A DNA stretch of 33,112 nt from an uncultured Pseudomonadota bacterium (GTDB lineage Bacteria; Pseudomonadota; Gammaproteobacteria; Steroidobacterales; Steroidobacteraceae), in contig CADEED010000037.1 of NCBI GenBank assembly GCA_902826225.1, positions 1-33,112 on the forward strand. Direction: 5' to 3'. A model generated the notes under the pieces. The model did not search any database and was not told the origin of the DNA. It worked only from the letters and a program-made list of their open reading frames with translations. A program made the position numbers and the translations under genes. Every line of letters starts with the position of its first letter. Within the stretch, counting starts at the first letter, position 1. This document shows positions 25,658 to 33,112 of this stretch, one piece after another.

Positions 25658-25697
25658 CGCCCCTTGCCCGCTCCTGGGCCGCCCTGGTTGGGAATTC

Positions 25698-27035
25698 ATG
25701 CGAGTCACCATATTCGGTTCCGGTTACGTCGGTCTCGTCACCGGCGCCTGCCTGGCGGACGCCGGCAATGACGTCCTCTGCGTCGACGTCGACGCCAATA
25801 AGATCGAAGGCCTCAAGCAGGGGATCATCCCGATCCACGAGCCGGGTCTCGATGCCCTCATCAAGAGCAATATCGAGGCCGAGCGGCTGAAGTTCACGAC
25901 CTCCGCGAAGGAGGGCGTCGATCATGGGCTGTTCCAGCTCATCGCGGTGGGCACGCCGCCGGACGAGGACGGCTCCGCCGACCTCAAGTACGTCCTGGCG
26001 GTCGCCCGCTCCATCGGCGAGCACATGGGCGAGTACAAGGTGGTCATCACCAAGTCGACGGTGCCCGTCGGCACGAGCGACAAGGTTCGCAACGCCGTCA
26101 CCGAATCCCTCGACAAGCGCAAGGCCGACATCGAATTCGACGTCGTCTCGAATCCGGAATTCCTCAAGGAAGGCGCCGCCATCGAGGACTTCATGCGTCC
26201 GGATCGGGTCGTCGTGGGCGCGGACAATCCGCGCGTCATCGAGCTGCTGCGCGCGCTCTACGATCCGTTCACGCGCAACCGCGAGAAACTGATCATCATG
26301 GACCTGCGTTCCGCGGAGCTCACGAAGTACGCGGCCAACGCGATGCTCGCGACCAAGATCAGCTTCATGAACGAGCTCGCGAATCTTGCCGAACGATTCG
26401 GCGCGGACATCGAAAAGGTGCGCGTCGGCATCGGTTCGGACCAGCGCATCGGCTATCACTTCATCTACCCCGGCCTGGGGTACGGCGGCTCGTGCTTCCC
26501 GAAGGACGTGCAGGCGCTGGTGCGCTCCGCGCGCGGCGTGCATTACGAACCCCAGCTGTTGAACTCGGTCGAGGCCGTGAACAAGGCGCAGAAGGAGGTC
26601 CTGTTCGACAAGATCTCCAGGCACTTCGGCGGCGATCTCAAGGGCAAGACGTTCGCGATCTGGGGGCTGGCGTTCAAGCCGGGCACGGACGACATGCGCG
26701 AAGCGCCGTCACGCGTGTTGCTCGAGAAACTGTGGAAAGCGGGTGCGAAGGCGCGCGCATTCGACCCCGCTTCCGCGAAGGAAGCGCGCCGGATATACGG
26801 GGAGCGGCCCGATCTGACACTGACGGGCCGCGCGCGCGAAGCCCTCGAAGGCGCCGATGCGCTGGTGATCGTCACGGAGTGGAAGGAATTCCGCAGCCCG
26901 GACTTCGACAACCTCAAGAAGCAGCTCAAGTCGCCCGTGATCTTCGACGGCCGGAACCTCTACGATCCCGCGATGATGAAGAAGCAGGGGTTCAAGTACT
27001 ACGCGATCGGACGCGGGGAGCCGCATCCCCGCTGA
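25698..27035 (+). CDS. ugd: UDP-glucose 6-dehydrogenase
   Basis: 445 residues with the three-domain UDP-glucose/GDP-mannose dehydrogenase plan. The NAD-binding motif is [18 protein letters not shown] at the N-terminus. [13 protein letters not shown] and [10 protein letters not shown] follow, then [15 protein letters not shown] and the central-helix block [19 protein letters not shown]. The catalytic cysteine is C266 in [14 protein letters not shown], followed by [17 protein letters not shown]. It oxidises UDP-glucose to UDP-glucuronate with two NAD+. Overall sequence resembles the UDP-glucose branch (TuaD/Ugd), not the UDP-GlcNAc 6-dehydrogenases of the WbpA/WecC branch, though substrate is not provable by eye. 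A candidate promoter precedes it, so it may begin a separate transcript with manC and the phosphomannomutase. Confidence 0.94.
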   Translation: MRVTIFGSGYVGLVTGACLADAGNDVLCVDVDANKIEGLKQGIIPIHEPGLDALIKSNIEAERLKFTTSAKEGVDHGLFQLIAVGTPPDEDGSADLKYVLAVARSIGEHMGEYKVVITKSTVPVGTSDKVRNAVTESLDKRKADIEFDVVSNPEFLKEGAAIEDFMRPDRVVVGADNPRVIELLRALYDPFTRNREKLIIMDLRSAELTKYAANAMLATKISFMNELANLAERFGADIEKVRVGIGSDQRIGYHFIYPGLGYGGSCFPKDVQALVRSARGVHYEPQLLNSVEAVNKAQKEVLFDKISRHFGGDLKGKTFAIWGLAFKPGTDDMREAPSRVLLEKLWKAGAKARAFDPASAKEARRIYGERPDLTLTGRAREALEGADALVIVTEWKEFRSPDFDNLKKQLKSPVIFDGRNLYDPAMMKKQGFKYYAIGRGEPHPR

Positions 27036-27060
27036 GCGGGCACCGGAGTAACATCTGGCG

Positions 27061-28170
27061 ATGAATCTCGTCCCGGTGATCCTCTCCGGCGGCGCCGGCA
27101 CCCGGCTCTGGCCCCTGTCACGCGAACTCCTGCCCAAGCAGCTGCTGGCGCTGACGGGCGAGCGCACCATGATCCAGGAGACCGCGGCGCGCCTCGTCGG
27201 CTTTCCGGGCACGACGGGACCGGTGGTCGTCTGCAACGAGGCGCATCGTTTCCTCGTCGCCGAACAATTGCGCGAAATGGCGTTGCCGCCGGCGGCCATC
27301 TTGCTGGAGCCGGTCGGCCGCAACACCGCGCCCGCGATCGCGCTGGCCGCCCACGCAGTGCTCGCCGCCGGTTCGGACGCGCTCCTGCTGGTGCTGCCGG
27401 CGGACCACGTGTTGCAGGACCTCGGCGCCTTCCAGGCCGCGATCCGGCTGGCGCTGCCGGCGGCGGAAGACGGCAAGCTCGTGGCCTTCGGCATCGTCGC
27501 GCGGACGCCGGAGACGGGCTATGGCTACCTGAAGCGGGCAGGCGGTGCGGGTGGCAAAGGTCCGGCGCCGTATCCCATCGAACAGTTCGTCGAGAAGCCG
27601 ACGCTCGAACGCGCGCGCGAGTTCGTCGCCTCGGGCGAATACTTCTGGAACGCGGGCATGTTCCTGTTCCGCGCGCGCCGTTTCCTCGAGGAACTCGAGA
27701 AATTCGCGCCCGACATCGCCGCGGTCTGCGCACGCGCGGGCGCGGGCGCCACGAGCGATCGTGACTTCACCCGCTACGACGAAGCCACCTTCGCCGCGTG
27801 CCGCAGCGACTCCGTCGACTACGCGGTCATGGAGAAGACGCGCGACGCCGTCATGGTGCCGCTCGACGCCGGCTGGAGCGACGTCGGGTCGTGGGCCGCG
27901 CTGCACGAGGTGCTGCCGGCGGACGAACAAGGCAACGTCACGCGCGGCGACGTGCTCATCGAAGACAGCACCGGCTGCTACGTGCATGCCGACAGCCGTC
28001 TCGTCGCGGCTCTCGGTCTCGAGGACGTCGTGATCGTCGAAACACCCGATGCCGTGCTGGTCGCGCCGAAGGCGAAGGTCCAGGACGTCAAGAAACTCGT
28101 CGCGCGGATCAAGGCGGCGGGCCGCGCCGAACACATCGCGCCCAAACTGTCGAAAGGAAAATCCCCGTGA
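27061..28170 (+). CDS. manC: Mannose-1-phosphate guanylyltransferase (short form, no isomerase domain)
   Basis: 369 residues. The nucleotidyltransferase signature is at residues 6-23 (VILSGGAGTRLWPLSREL, then LPKQLL). LLEPVGRNTAPAIALAA, LVLPADHVLQD and GYGYLKRA follow. The family block FVEKPTLERAREFVASGEYFWNAGMF (about 173 on) and LDAGWSDVGSWAALHEV are all present. It makes GDP-mannose from mannose-1-phosphate and GTP. The protein stops shortly after the nucleotidyltransferase and its linker. It lacks the C-terminal cupin (type II phosphomannose isomerase) domain of the roughly 470-480-residue AlgA/XanB/ManC enzymes. Mannose-6-phosphate must then come from an isomerase elsewhere. It lies 25 bases after ugd; its stop overlaps the phosphomannomutase start. 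Confidence 0.93.
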   Translation: MNLVPVILSGGAGTRLWPLSRELLPKQLLALTGERTMIQETAARLVGFPGTTGPVVVCNEAHRFLVAEQLREMALPPAAILLEPVGRNTAPAIALAAHAVLAAGSDALLLVLPADHVLQDLGAFQAAIRLALPAAEDGKLVAFGIVARTPETGYGYLKRAGGAGGKGPAPYPIEQFVEKPTLERAREFVASGEYFWNAGMFLFRARRFLEELEKFAPDIAAVCARAGAGATSDRDFTRYDEATFAACRSDSVDYAVMEKTRDAVMVPLDAGWSDVGSWAALHEVLPADEQGNVTRGDVLIEDSTGCYVHADSRLVAALGLEDVVIVETPDAVLVAPKAKVQDVKKLVARIKAAGRAEHIAPKLSKGKSP

Positions 28171-29543
28171 TCAACCTGTCCGCATTCAAGGCCTACGACA
28201 TCCGCGGCCGCATTCCCGACGAGCTCAACAGCGATCTCGTCTACCAGGTGGGGCGCGCCTTCGCCGCGTTCATCAAGCCGAAGCAGGTGGCCGTCGGGCG
28301 CGACATCCGCCTCACGAGCGACGAGTTCTCGAAAGACCTCGTTCGCGGAATCACCGACGCCGGTGTCGACGTCATCGACATAGGCCTCTGCGGGACGGAG
28401 GGCGTGTACTTCGCGACGTTCCACTGGCAGCTCGACGGCGGCGTGATGGTCACCGCGAGCCACAATCCGCCCGACTACAACGGGCTCAAGGTCGTGCGCG
28501 AACAGTCGAAGCCCATCGGCTCCGATACCGGCCTCAAGGACATCGCAGCGATGATCTCGAGCGGCAAACTACCGCCGCCGGCCGCCGTGAAAGGCAAGGT
28601 CACCCACCTCGACACGTCGAAGGAGTACATCGACCACCTGCTGGGCTACGTGAACCGCAAGACGTTGCGCAAGCTCAAGGTCGTCGTCGATGCGGGCAAC
28701 GGCGGCGCGGGTCTCACGATCGACAAGCTCGAGCCGCACCTGCCGTTCGAGTTCATCAAGGTGCGGCACAACCCGGACGGGAAGTTCCCCCAGGGCGTGC
28801 CGAACCCGATGCTCGAGGAGAATCGCGGCCCCACGCTGGAGGCGCTGAAGAAATCCGGCGCGGACGTCGGCATCGCCTGGGACGGCGATTACGACCGCTG
28901 TTTCTTCTACGACTCCAAGGGCACGTTCATCGAGGGCTACTACCTCGTGGGCCTGCTGGCGGAGAGCTTCCTCGTCAAGCAACCCGGCGCGCGCATCGTC
29001 TACGACCCGCGCCTCACCTGGAACACCATCGACACGGTGAAGCGGCTCGGCGGCGTGCCCGTCATGAGCAAGTCGGGTCACGCGTTCATCAAGCAGAAGA
29101 TGCGCGAGGTCGACGGTGCGTACGGCGGCGAGATGAGCGCGCATCACTACTTCCGCGATTTCTCGTACTGCGACAGCGGCATGATCCCTTGGCTGCTGGT
29201 GCTCGAGCGCGTCTGCGAGTCCGGCAGGTCCCTCGATGAACTCGTCGCGGCGCGCATCAAGGCGTTTCCCTCGAGCGGCGAGATCAACCGGAAGCTGCCC
29301 GATGCGAAGAAGGCGCTGGCCGAGATCGAGAAGAAGTACAGTCCCGGTGCCGCGAACATCGATCACACCGATGGGTTGTCGGTCGAATTCCAGGATTGGC
29401 GCTTCAACGTGCGCGCCTCCAACACGGAGCCGCTCGTGCGTCTCAATGTCGAGTCGCGCGGCAGCGAGTCGCTGGTGCAGGAGAAGACGGCGGACCTGCT
29501 GAAGTTCCTCGACGGCATGGGCGCCGTGAAGGCGAATCACTGA
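28167..29543 (+). CDS. manB: Phosphomannomutase (ManB/AlgC-like)
   Basis: 458 residues with the four alpha-D-phosphohexomutase domains. The N-terminal AFKAYDIRGRIPDE leads to the active-site serine S98 in TASHNPPDYNG. The metal-binding loop is IAWDGDYDRCFFYD, the sugar-binding loop GGEMSAHHYFRDF, and the phosphate-binding loop VRASNTEPLVRLNVES. It interconverts mannose-6-phosphate and mannose-1-phosphate; family members often also accept glucose phosphates, so the exact preference is inferred. The GTG start has AAAGGA upstream and overlaps the manC stop (GTGA). It completes the GDP-mannose supply pair for gmd. The last codons overlap a possible CTG start of the next gene. Confidence 0.94.
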   Translation: MINLSAFKAYDIRGRIPDELNSDLVYQVGRAFAAFIKPKQVAVGRDIRLTSDEFSKDLVRGITDAGVDVIDIGLCGTEGVYFATFHWQLDGGVMVTASHNPPDYNGLKVVREQSKPIGSDTGLKDIAAMISSGKLPPPAAVKGKVTHLDTSKEYIDHLLGYVNRKTLRKLKVVVDAGNGGAGLTIDKLEPHLPFEFIKVRHNPDGKFPQGVPNPMLEENRGPTLEALKKSGADVGIAWDGDYDRCFFYDSKGTFIEGYYLVGLLAESFLVKQPGARIVYDPRLTWNTIDTVKRLGGVPVMSKSGHAFIKQKMREVDGAYGGEMSAHHYFRDFSYCDSGMIPWLLVLERVCESGRSLDELVAARIKAFPSSGEINRKLPDAKKALAEIEKKYSPGAANIDHTDGLSVEFQDWRFNVRASNTEPLVRLNVESRGSESLVQEKTADLLKFLDGMGAVKANH

Positions 29544-31402
29544 GCGCCACCGCGCGGTCGCAGCGCCTCGTCGCGAGATCGGTCCGGCACGCGGCCTGGC
29601 AGGTGATCGCGGTACTGGTCGCGGCGCACGCGGTCGCGGCGCCATCGCCCGACGCAGCCACTCGACGCATCGACGAAATACTCCGCGAGGAGCGGCTGAC
29701 GGGCGCCGTGTGGTCGCTGGTGCGCGACGGGCAGATCTTCACGGGCGCGGCCGGGGTTCGCGACGCACGCAGCGGGGCAGCCCTCGAGCCCGGGCACCGG
29801 GTGCAGGTGGGCTCGGTCGCCAAAACCGTCTTCGCTGCCGGCATCCTGCGGGTCGCGAGCGAGGGTCGTTTGTCGCTCGATGCGCCGGTCGCGGCGTTCC
29901 TGCCTGGCATGGAACTCCGGAACCCCTGGGCGGCCACGGATCCACTCCGCCTGAGACATCTGCTCGATCAGACCTCCGGTCTCGCGGACGCGCGACTGCG
30001 GCAGATCTTCAGCTTGCGTGCCGATGCCGACGACCCGTTGCTGGCCTCGTTCGCGGGCGACGCGGCGATACTGCGGATCCGTCATCGGCCGGGCAGCCGC
30101 TTCTCCTATTCGAACGTCAACTATGCACTGCTGGGCGCAATCCTGGAGCGGGTCACGGGAGAGCGGTACGAAACCTACCTGGACCGTGAGTTGTTAGCCC
30201 CGCTCGGCCTGCGTGACAGCACTTTCCGCTTCGTCGCGCCGGCCGGCGCCGGCGGCAATGGCGAGGTGGCGATGGGGCACTTCGAGGGCGGCGAGGCGCA
30301 CACCGCCGTCCCGACGGCCCTGCGATCTGCAACCCAGTTCACGACCACGGCCGCGGACATGGCGCGCTTCGCGGAATTTCTAATGAGCGATGGGGAGCTC
30401 GACGGTAAGCGCTTCATCGCGCCGGAACTGCTGCGCGCGATGGGCCGGCCGCAGGACACCGAGGCCGCGCGCGCCGGCCTCGTCGTCGGATACGCACTGG
30501 GCCTGAACACGCGCGATCGTCACGGCGTGATCGGGCGCTGCCACTCGGGCAACACCGTGGGATTCATGGCGATGTTCTGCCTGTTCCCCGAGCAGCGCCG
30601 GGCATTCTTCGTCGCGGTGAATACCGACAGCGAGACGGCGGACTATGGGCGAATCGACGCGGCGCTGATCGCGGCGCTCGGCGTGACGCGCGCCGATGAA
30701 GTGCCGCGCAGCATGGCGAAGGCGGATTTCCGGCCCTGGGAAGGGTTCTATGTGCTGGCGCCCAATCGTTTCGCGAGCGTGGATTGGTTCGACTTCGTGT
30801 TCGGCTTCCAGACCCTGCGCGACAGCGGCGCGGGTGTGCGGTTGACGCCGCTGTCCGGCGCCCCGCTGAGGTTGACGCCGGTGGAGGGCGGCCTGCTGCG
30901 CCTCGACGGCCGCGCGATCGCGTCGCATGCGCTGCTGCGCTCCGCCGACGGTGCTCGCGTGCTGACCACCGGCACGCGGACGTTCGAGCGCGTGCCGGCC
31001 TGGCGGCTCGGCGCGGCGTGGACGAGCCTGATCGGCGGCACGCTCGGCATCGCCTGGATTCTCCTGCGTGGCCTGGTGAAGATTTTTCGCTGGAGTTTCT
31101 CGCCGTCGACGCCGGTGTTCGCCCCGTTCCTGGCCCTGTTCGCCCTGCTGCTGCCGGTGCCGCTGTTCGTGCGGCAGTCCTTCCTCGAGCTGGGCGACGT
31201 GACCGCGGCGAGCGTCGCTTTGGCGGTCGTCACGGCATTGCTGCCGCTCGCCCTGGTGCTGGGGCTCGCGGTCCATTGGCGCCGGCGAGATCGCGCGGGC
31301 TCGCTGGACCGGGCGGACGCGGTCGCGATGCTGGCCGGCTTGCAGTGGATCGCGGTGCTGGCGATCGAGGGGTTGGTACCGCTGCGGCTGTTCGCCGCCT
31401 GA
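29540..31402 (+). CDS. Beta-lactamase-family (class C/PBP-like) serine hydrolase with C-terminal membrane segments
   Basis: About 620 residues. The N-terminus reads like a signal sequence (Arg-rich start, VIAVLVAAHAVAAPSPD). The serine-hydrolase motifs are S-x-x-K in GSVAKTVFAAG (about S92-K95), Y-x-N in FSYSNVNYALLGAIL, and a late H-S-G (GRCHSGNTVGF) in place of K-T-G. The last third has about four membrane helices (WTSLIGGTLGIAWILLRG, FLALFALLLPVPLFV and two more). The family includes beta-lactamases, esterases and D-Ala peptidases; which applies is open. The start is a real problem. CTG at 29540 has AAGG 7 bases upstream, overlaps the mutase stop and gives a good signal peptide. GTG at 29603 is canonical but removes its basic N-terminus and has no visible ribosome-binding site. 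Confidence 0.8.
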   Translation: MSATARSQRLVARSVRHAAWQVIAVLVAAHAVAAPSPDAATRRIDEILREERLTGAVWSLVRDGQIFTGAAGVRDARSGAALEPGHRVQVGSVAKTVFAAGILRVASEGRLSLDAPVAAFLPGMELRNPWAATDPLRLRHLLDQTSGLADARLRQIFSLRADADDPLLASFAGDAAILRIRHRPGSRFSYSNVNYALLGAILERVTGERYETYLDRELLAPLGLRDSTFRFVAPAGAGGNGEVAMGHFEGGEAHTAVPTALRSATQFTTTAADMARFAEFLMSDGELDGKRFIAPELLRAMGRPQDTEAARAGLVVGYALGLNTRDRHGVIGRCHSGNTVGFMAMFCLFPEQRRAFFVAVNTDSETADYGRIDAALIAALGVTRADEVPRSMAKADFRPWEGFYVLAPNRFASVDWFDFVFGFQTLRDSGAGVRLTPLSGAPLRLTPVEGGLLRLDGRAIASHALLRSADGARVLTTGTRTFERVPAWRLGAAWTSLIGGTLGIAWILLRGLVKIFRWSFSPSTPVFAPFLALFALLLPVPLFVRQSFLELGDVTAASVALAVVTALLPLALVLGLAVHWRRRDRAGSLDRADAVAMLAGLQWIAVLAIEGLVPLRLFAA

Positions 31403-31411
31403 TTCACCACT

Positions 31412-31417
31412 TAGAGT
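31412..31417 (+). promoter_or_regulatory. Weak -10-like box before the M28 peptidase gene
   Basis: TAGAGT, 23 bases before the ATG at 31441, resembles the TAGAAT boxes at 21311 and 25650. No clear -35 partner is seen, so it is a suggestion only. The gene's likely ribosome-binding site is GAGG at 31432-31435. Confidence 0.25.
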
Positions 31418-31440
31418 ACGGCTTCCGAAACGAGGTGCAC

Positions 31441-33112
31441 ATGATTCCGTCCCGCCAAACGCTCGCGTTCCTTCTGCCGGCCGTGCTGATGGGCGCGTCG
31501 ATCGCGCTGGCCGCGCCAGCCACCGATATTCCAGCCAACGTCGCCGCCGTGGCCAGGGCGCAGATCACCGCGCATACCCTCGAAGCGCCGATCCGCTTCC
31601 TGGCCGACGATGCGCTCGAAGGGCGCGGCCCCGCCACGCGCGGAGACACGCTCGCGCAGCGCTATCTCGCGAGCGAGCTGCAGTCGTTCGGGTACAAACC
31701 CGCGGGCTCGAAGGGAAGCTGGATCCAGGAACTCGACATCGTCGGCATCACGGCGCAGATGCCGGCGTCGTGGTCGTTCCAGGGCAGGAAGGGCAGTGTC
31801 GATCTCAAGTGGTCCGACGATTACATCGCGGGCAGCGGCGTGCAGACCGACACGGCATCGATCAAGGACGCCGAAGTCGTGTTCGTCGGATACGGCATCG
31901 AAGCGCCGGAGTACCAGTGGGACGATTTCAAAGGCGTCGACGTCAAGGGCAAAGTGCTGGTGATGCTCAACAACGATCCCGATTGGGATGCGAAGTTGTT
32001 TGCGGGCAAGCAGCGTCTGTACTACGGCCGCTGGACATACAAGTACGAGCAGGCCGCCCGCCATGGCGCGGTCGGCGTGATCATCGTGCACACCACGCCG
32101 TCCGCGGGCTATCCGTGGCAGGTGGTGCAGTCATCGTGGGGCGGCGAGCAGTTCGACCTGCCGGCCGGGGGCGAGCCGCGCCTGCAGCTCAAGGGTTGGG
32201 CCACCGAGGCGTCGGTCGGCCGGCTGGCGGCGGCCGGCGGGCAGGATCTCGCCAAGCTCGTCGCGGCCGCGAAGACGCGCGCGTTCAAGCCGGTTTCGCT
32301 CGGGCTGCGCACGTCGATCGAGGCTCGCAACAAGGTCTCGCGCGTGCGCACCGGCAATGTCGCGGGCGTGCTCGAAGGCAGTGACCCGAAGCTCAGGAAC
32401 GAGTACGTGGTTTTCACCGCGCACCACGACCATTTCGGCATCGGTGCGCCGGACAAGACCGGCGACAAGATCTACAACGGCGCGCAGGACAACGCGGCTG
32501 GTTGCGCGCAGGTGCTCGCCATCGCGCGCGCGTATGCGGCATTGCCGGAGCGGCCGCGGCGTTCGATCCTGGTCCTGTTCGTGGCGGGCGAGGAGCAGGG
32601 TCTGTTGGGAAGCGCCTACTATGCGCAGAACCCGACGGTGAAACCCGGCCAGATGGCGGCGAACATCAACTACGACGGCGGCAATTTCCGCGGGCGCACG
32701 AAAGACCTCACGCAGATCGGCAAGGGCAAGTCGAGCATCGACGCCATCGCCGCGGCCATGCTCAAGAAGCAGAACCGCGTGCTCGTCGACGATGCATTCC
32801 CCGACAAGGGCTATTTCTACCGCTCGGACCAGTTCAACTTCGCGAAGATCGGCGTTCCCGCGCTGTACTTTCACGGCGGCGTCGAATACATCGGCAAGCC
32901 GGAGGGCTGGGGAAAGACGCAGGCCGATGAGTGGACGGAGCACGTCTACCACCAGCCGAGCGACGAGATCGACGACACGTGGGTTTTCGACGGCATGATC
33001 GAAGACGCGACCGTGGGCTTCGAGACCGGCTGGCTCGTGGCGCAAGCCGACGAAATGCCGACCTGGAACAAGGGCGACGACCGCGGCGAAACCTGCATTC
33101 TGGGTTCGGCGC
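31441..33112 (+). CDS. Secreted M28-family zinc peptidase (3' truncated)
   Basis: The frame is open from ATG to the end of the window, 557 codons, so the C-terminus is missing. Residues 1-24 form a signal peptide (MIPSRQTLAFLLPAVLMGAS then IALA-A). A PA-like domain (VEVVFVGYGIEAP-type block, GAVGVIIVHT) precedes the peptidase domain. The zinc ligands are visible: H-x-D in FTAHHDHFG (about 328-331), Asp in NGAQDNAAG, Glu-Glu in VAGEEQGLLGS, Asp in NYDGGN and His in YHQPSDE. M28 enzymes with a PA insert are periplasmic or secreted aminopeptidases. The gene starts 38 bases after the serine hydrolase and is probably not part of glycan synthesis. Placement at the locus end marks the transition to other functions. 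Confidence 0.9.
   Translation, partial: MIPSRQTLAFLLPAVLMGASIALAAPATDIPANVAAVARAQITAHTLEAPIRFLADDALEGRGPATRGDTLAQRYLASELQSFGYKPAGSKGSWIQELDIVGITAQMPASWSFQGRKGSVDLKWSDDYIAGSGVQTDTASIKDAEVVFVGYGIEAPEYQWDDFKGVDVKGKVLVMLNNDPDWDAKLFAGKQRLYYGRWTYKYEQAARHGAVGVIIVHTTPSAGYPWQVVQSSWGGEQFDLPAGGEPRLQLKGWATEASVGRLAAAGGQDLAKLVAAAKTRAFKPVSLGLRTSIEARNKVSRVRTGNVAGVLEGSDPKLRNEYVVFTAHHDHFGIGAPDKTGDKIYNGAQDNAAGCAQVLAIARAYAALPERPRRSILVLFVAGEEQGLLGSAYYAQNPTVKPGQMAANINYDGGNFRGRTKDLTQIGKGKSSIDAIAAAMLKKQNRVLVDDAFPDKGYFYRSDQFNFAKIGVPALYFHGGVEYIGKPEGWGKTQADEWTEHVYHQPSDEIDDTWVFDGMIEDATVGFETGWLVAQADEMPTWNKGDDRGETCILGSA

Noticed and set aside
25589..25697. Terminator between the dehydratase and ugd
   Set aside because: Only a 4-bp GGCC stem near 25580 is visible, without a T run.
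30835..30890. Short direct repeat around RLTPLSGAPLRLTP in the serine hydrolase
   Set aside because: The repeated unit is about 12 bases, falls in a beta-rich coding segment and needs no explanation beyond protein structure.

Overview
The window is a GC-rich (about two thirds G+C by eye) stretch of a Gram-negative chromosome that is almost entirely one surface-polysaccharide (O-antigen, capsule or exopolysaccharide) biosynthesis locus of the Wzx/Wzy type. Codon use, the outer-membrane export protein and the family affiliations fit a free-living gammaproteobacterium (Xanthomonadales, Nevskiales or Steroidobacter-like). No rRNA or other marker is present, so this placement is tentative. No gene-free stretch exceeds 300 bases, and I see no tRNA, rRNA, CRISPR array or insertion sequence.

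Region 1 (1-6528): a 5'-truncated multi-SLBB export protein, a Wzz chain-length regulator, a WlbA/WbpB-type dehydrogenase, a Wzy/O-antigen-ligase-like membrane protein and a Wzx flippase. Region 2 (6525-12355): a tightly packed tailoring cassette of methyltransferase, ATP-grasp protein, 2OG-Fe(II) oxygenase-like protein, NodB-like (DUF7033-type) deacetylase and glutamine-dependent asparagine synthetase/amidotransferase. Region 3 (12352-20690): three GT4-type glycosyltransferases interleaved with a hexapeptide acyltransferase, a second methyltransferase, an NAD-dependent epimerase/dehydratase, a GNAT acetyltransferase, an ArnB-like sugar aminotransferase and a short phosphoglycosyl transferase that probably starts the repeat unit. 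Most junctions are 1-14 nt overlaps or gaps under 10 nt; the longest are 36 and 40 nt. All genes up to 20690 therefore look like one long operon.

Region 4 (20687-21274, minus strand): a WbpD-type N-acetyltransferase, the only minus-strand gene, convergent with the phosphoglycosyl transferase (the two stop codons share CTAG) and divergent from gmd. Region 5 (21363-29543): nucleotide-sugar supply, comprising gmd, a frameshifted fcl, a WbpM/PglF-type UDP-GlcNAc 4,6-dehydratase, ugd, manC (without the isomerase domain) and a phosphomannomutase. Region 6 (29540-33112): a membrane-anchored beta-lactamase-family serine hydrolase and a 3'-truncated secreted M28 peptidase, probably outside the glycan locus.

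Taken together: ManC and ManB make GDP-mannose, which Gmd and Fcl would turn into GDP-L-fucose (Gmd product only if the fcl break is real). Ugd makes UDP-glucuronate. The WbpM-like dehydratase plus the ArnB-like aminotransferase plus an acetyltransferase can make a UDP-2,4-diamino-trideoxyhexose. WlbA and WbpD are two steps of the UDP-2,3-diacetamido-glucuronate pathway, whose other two enzymes are not in the window. The AsnB-like protein is a good candidate for converting a uronic acid to its amide. The repeat unit would be started on undecaprenyl phosphate, extended by the GTs, flipped by Wzx, polymerised by Wzy under Wzz control and exported through the SLBB protein.
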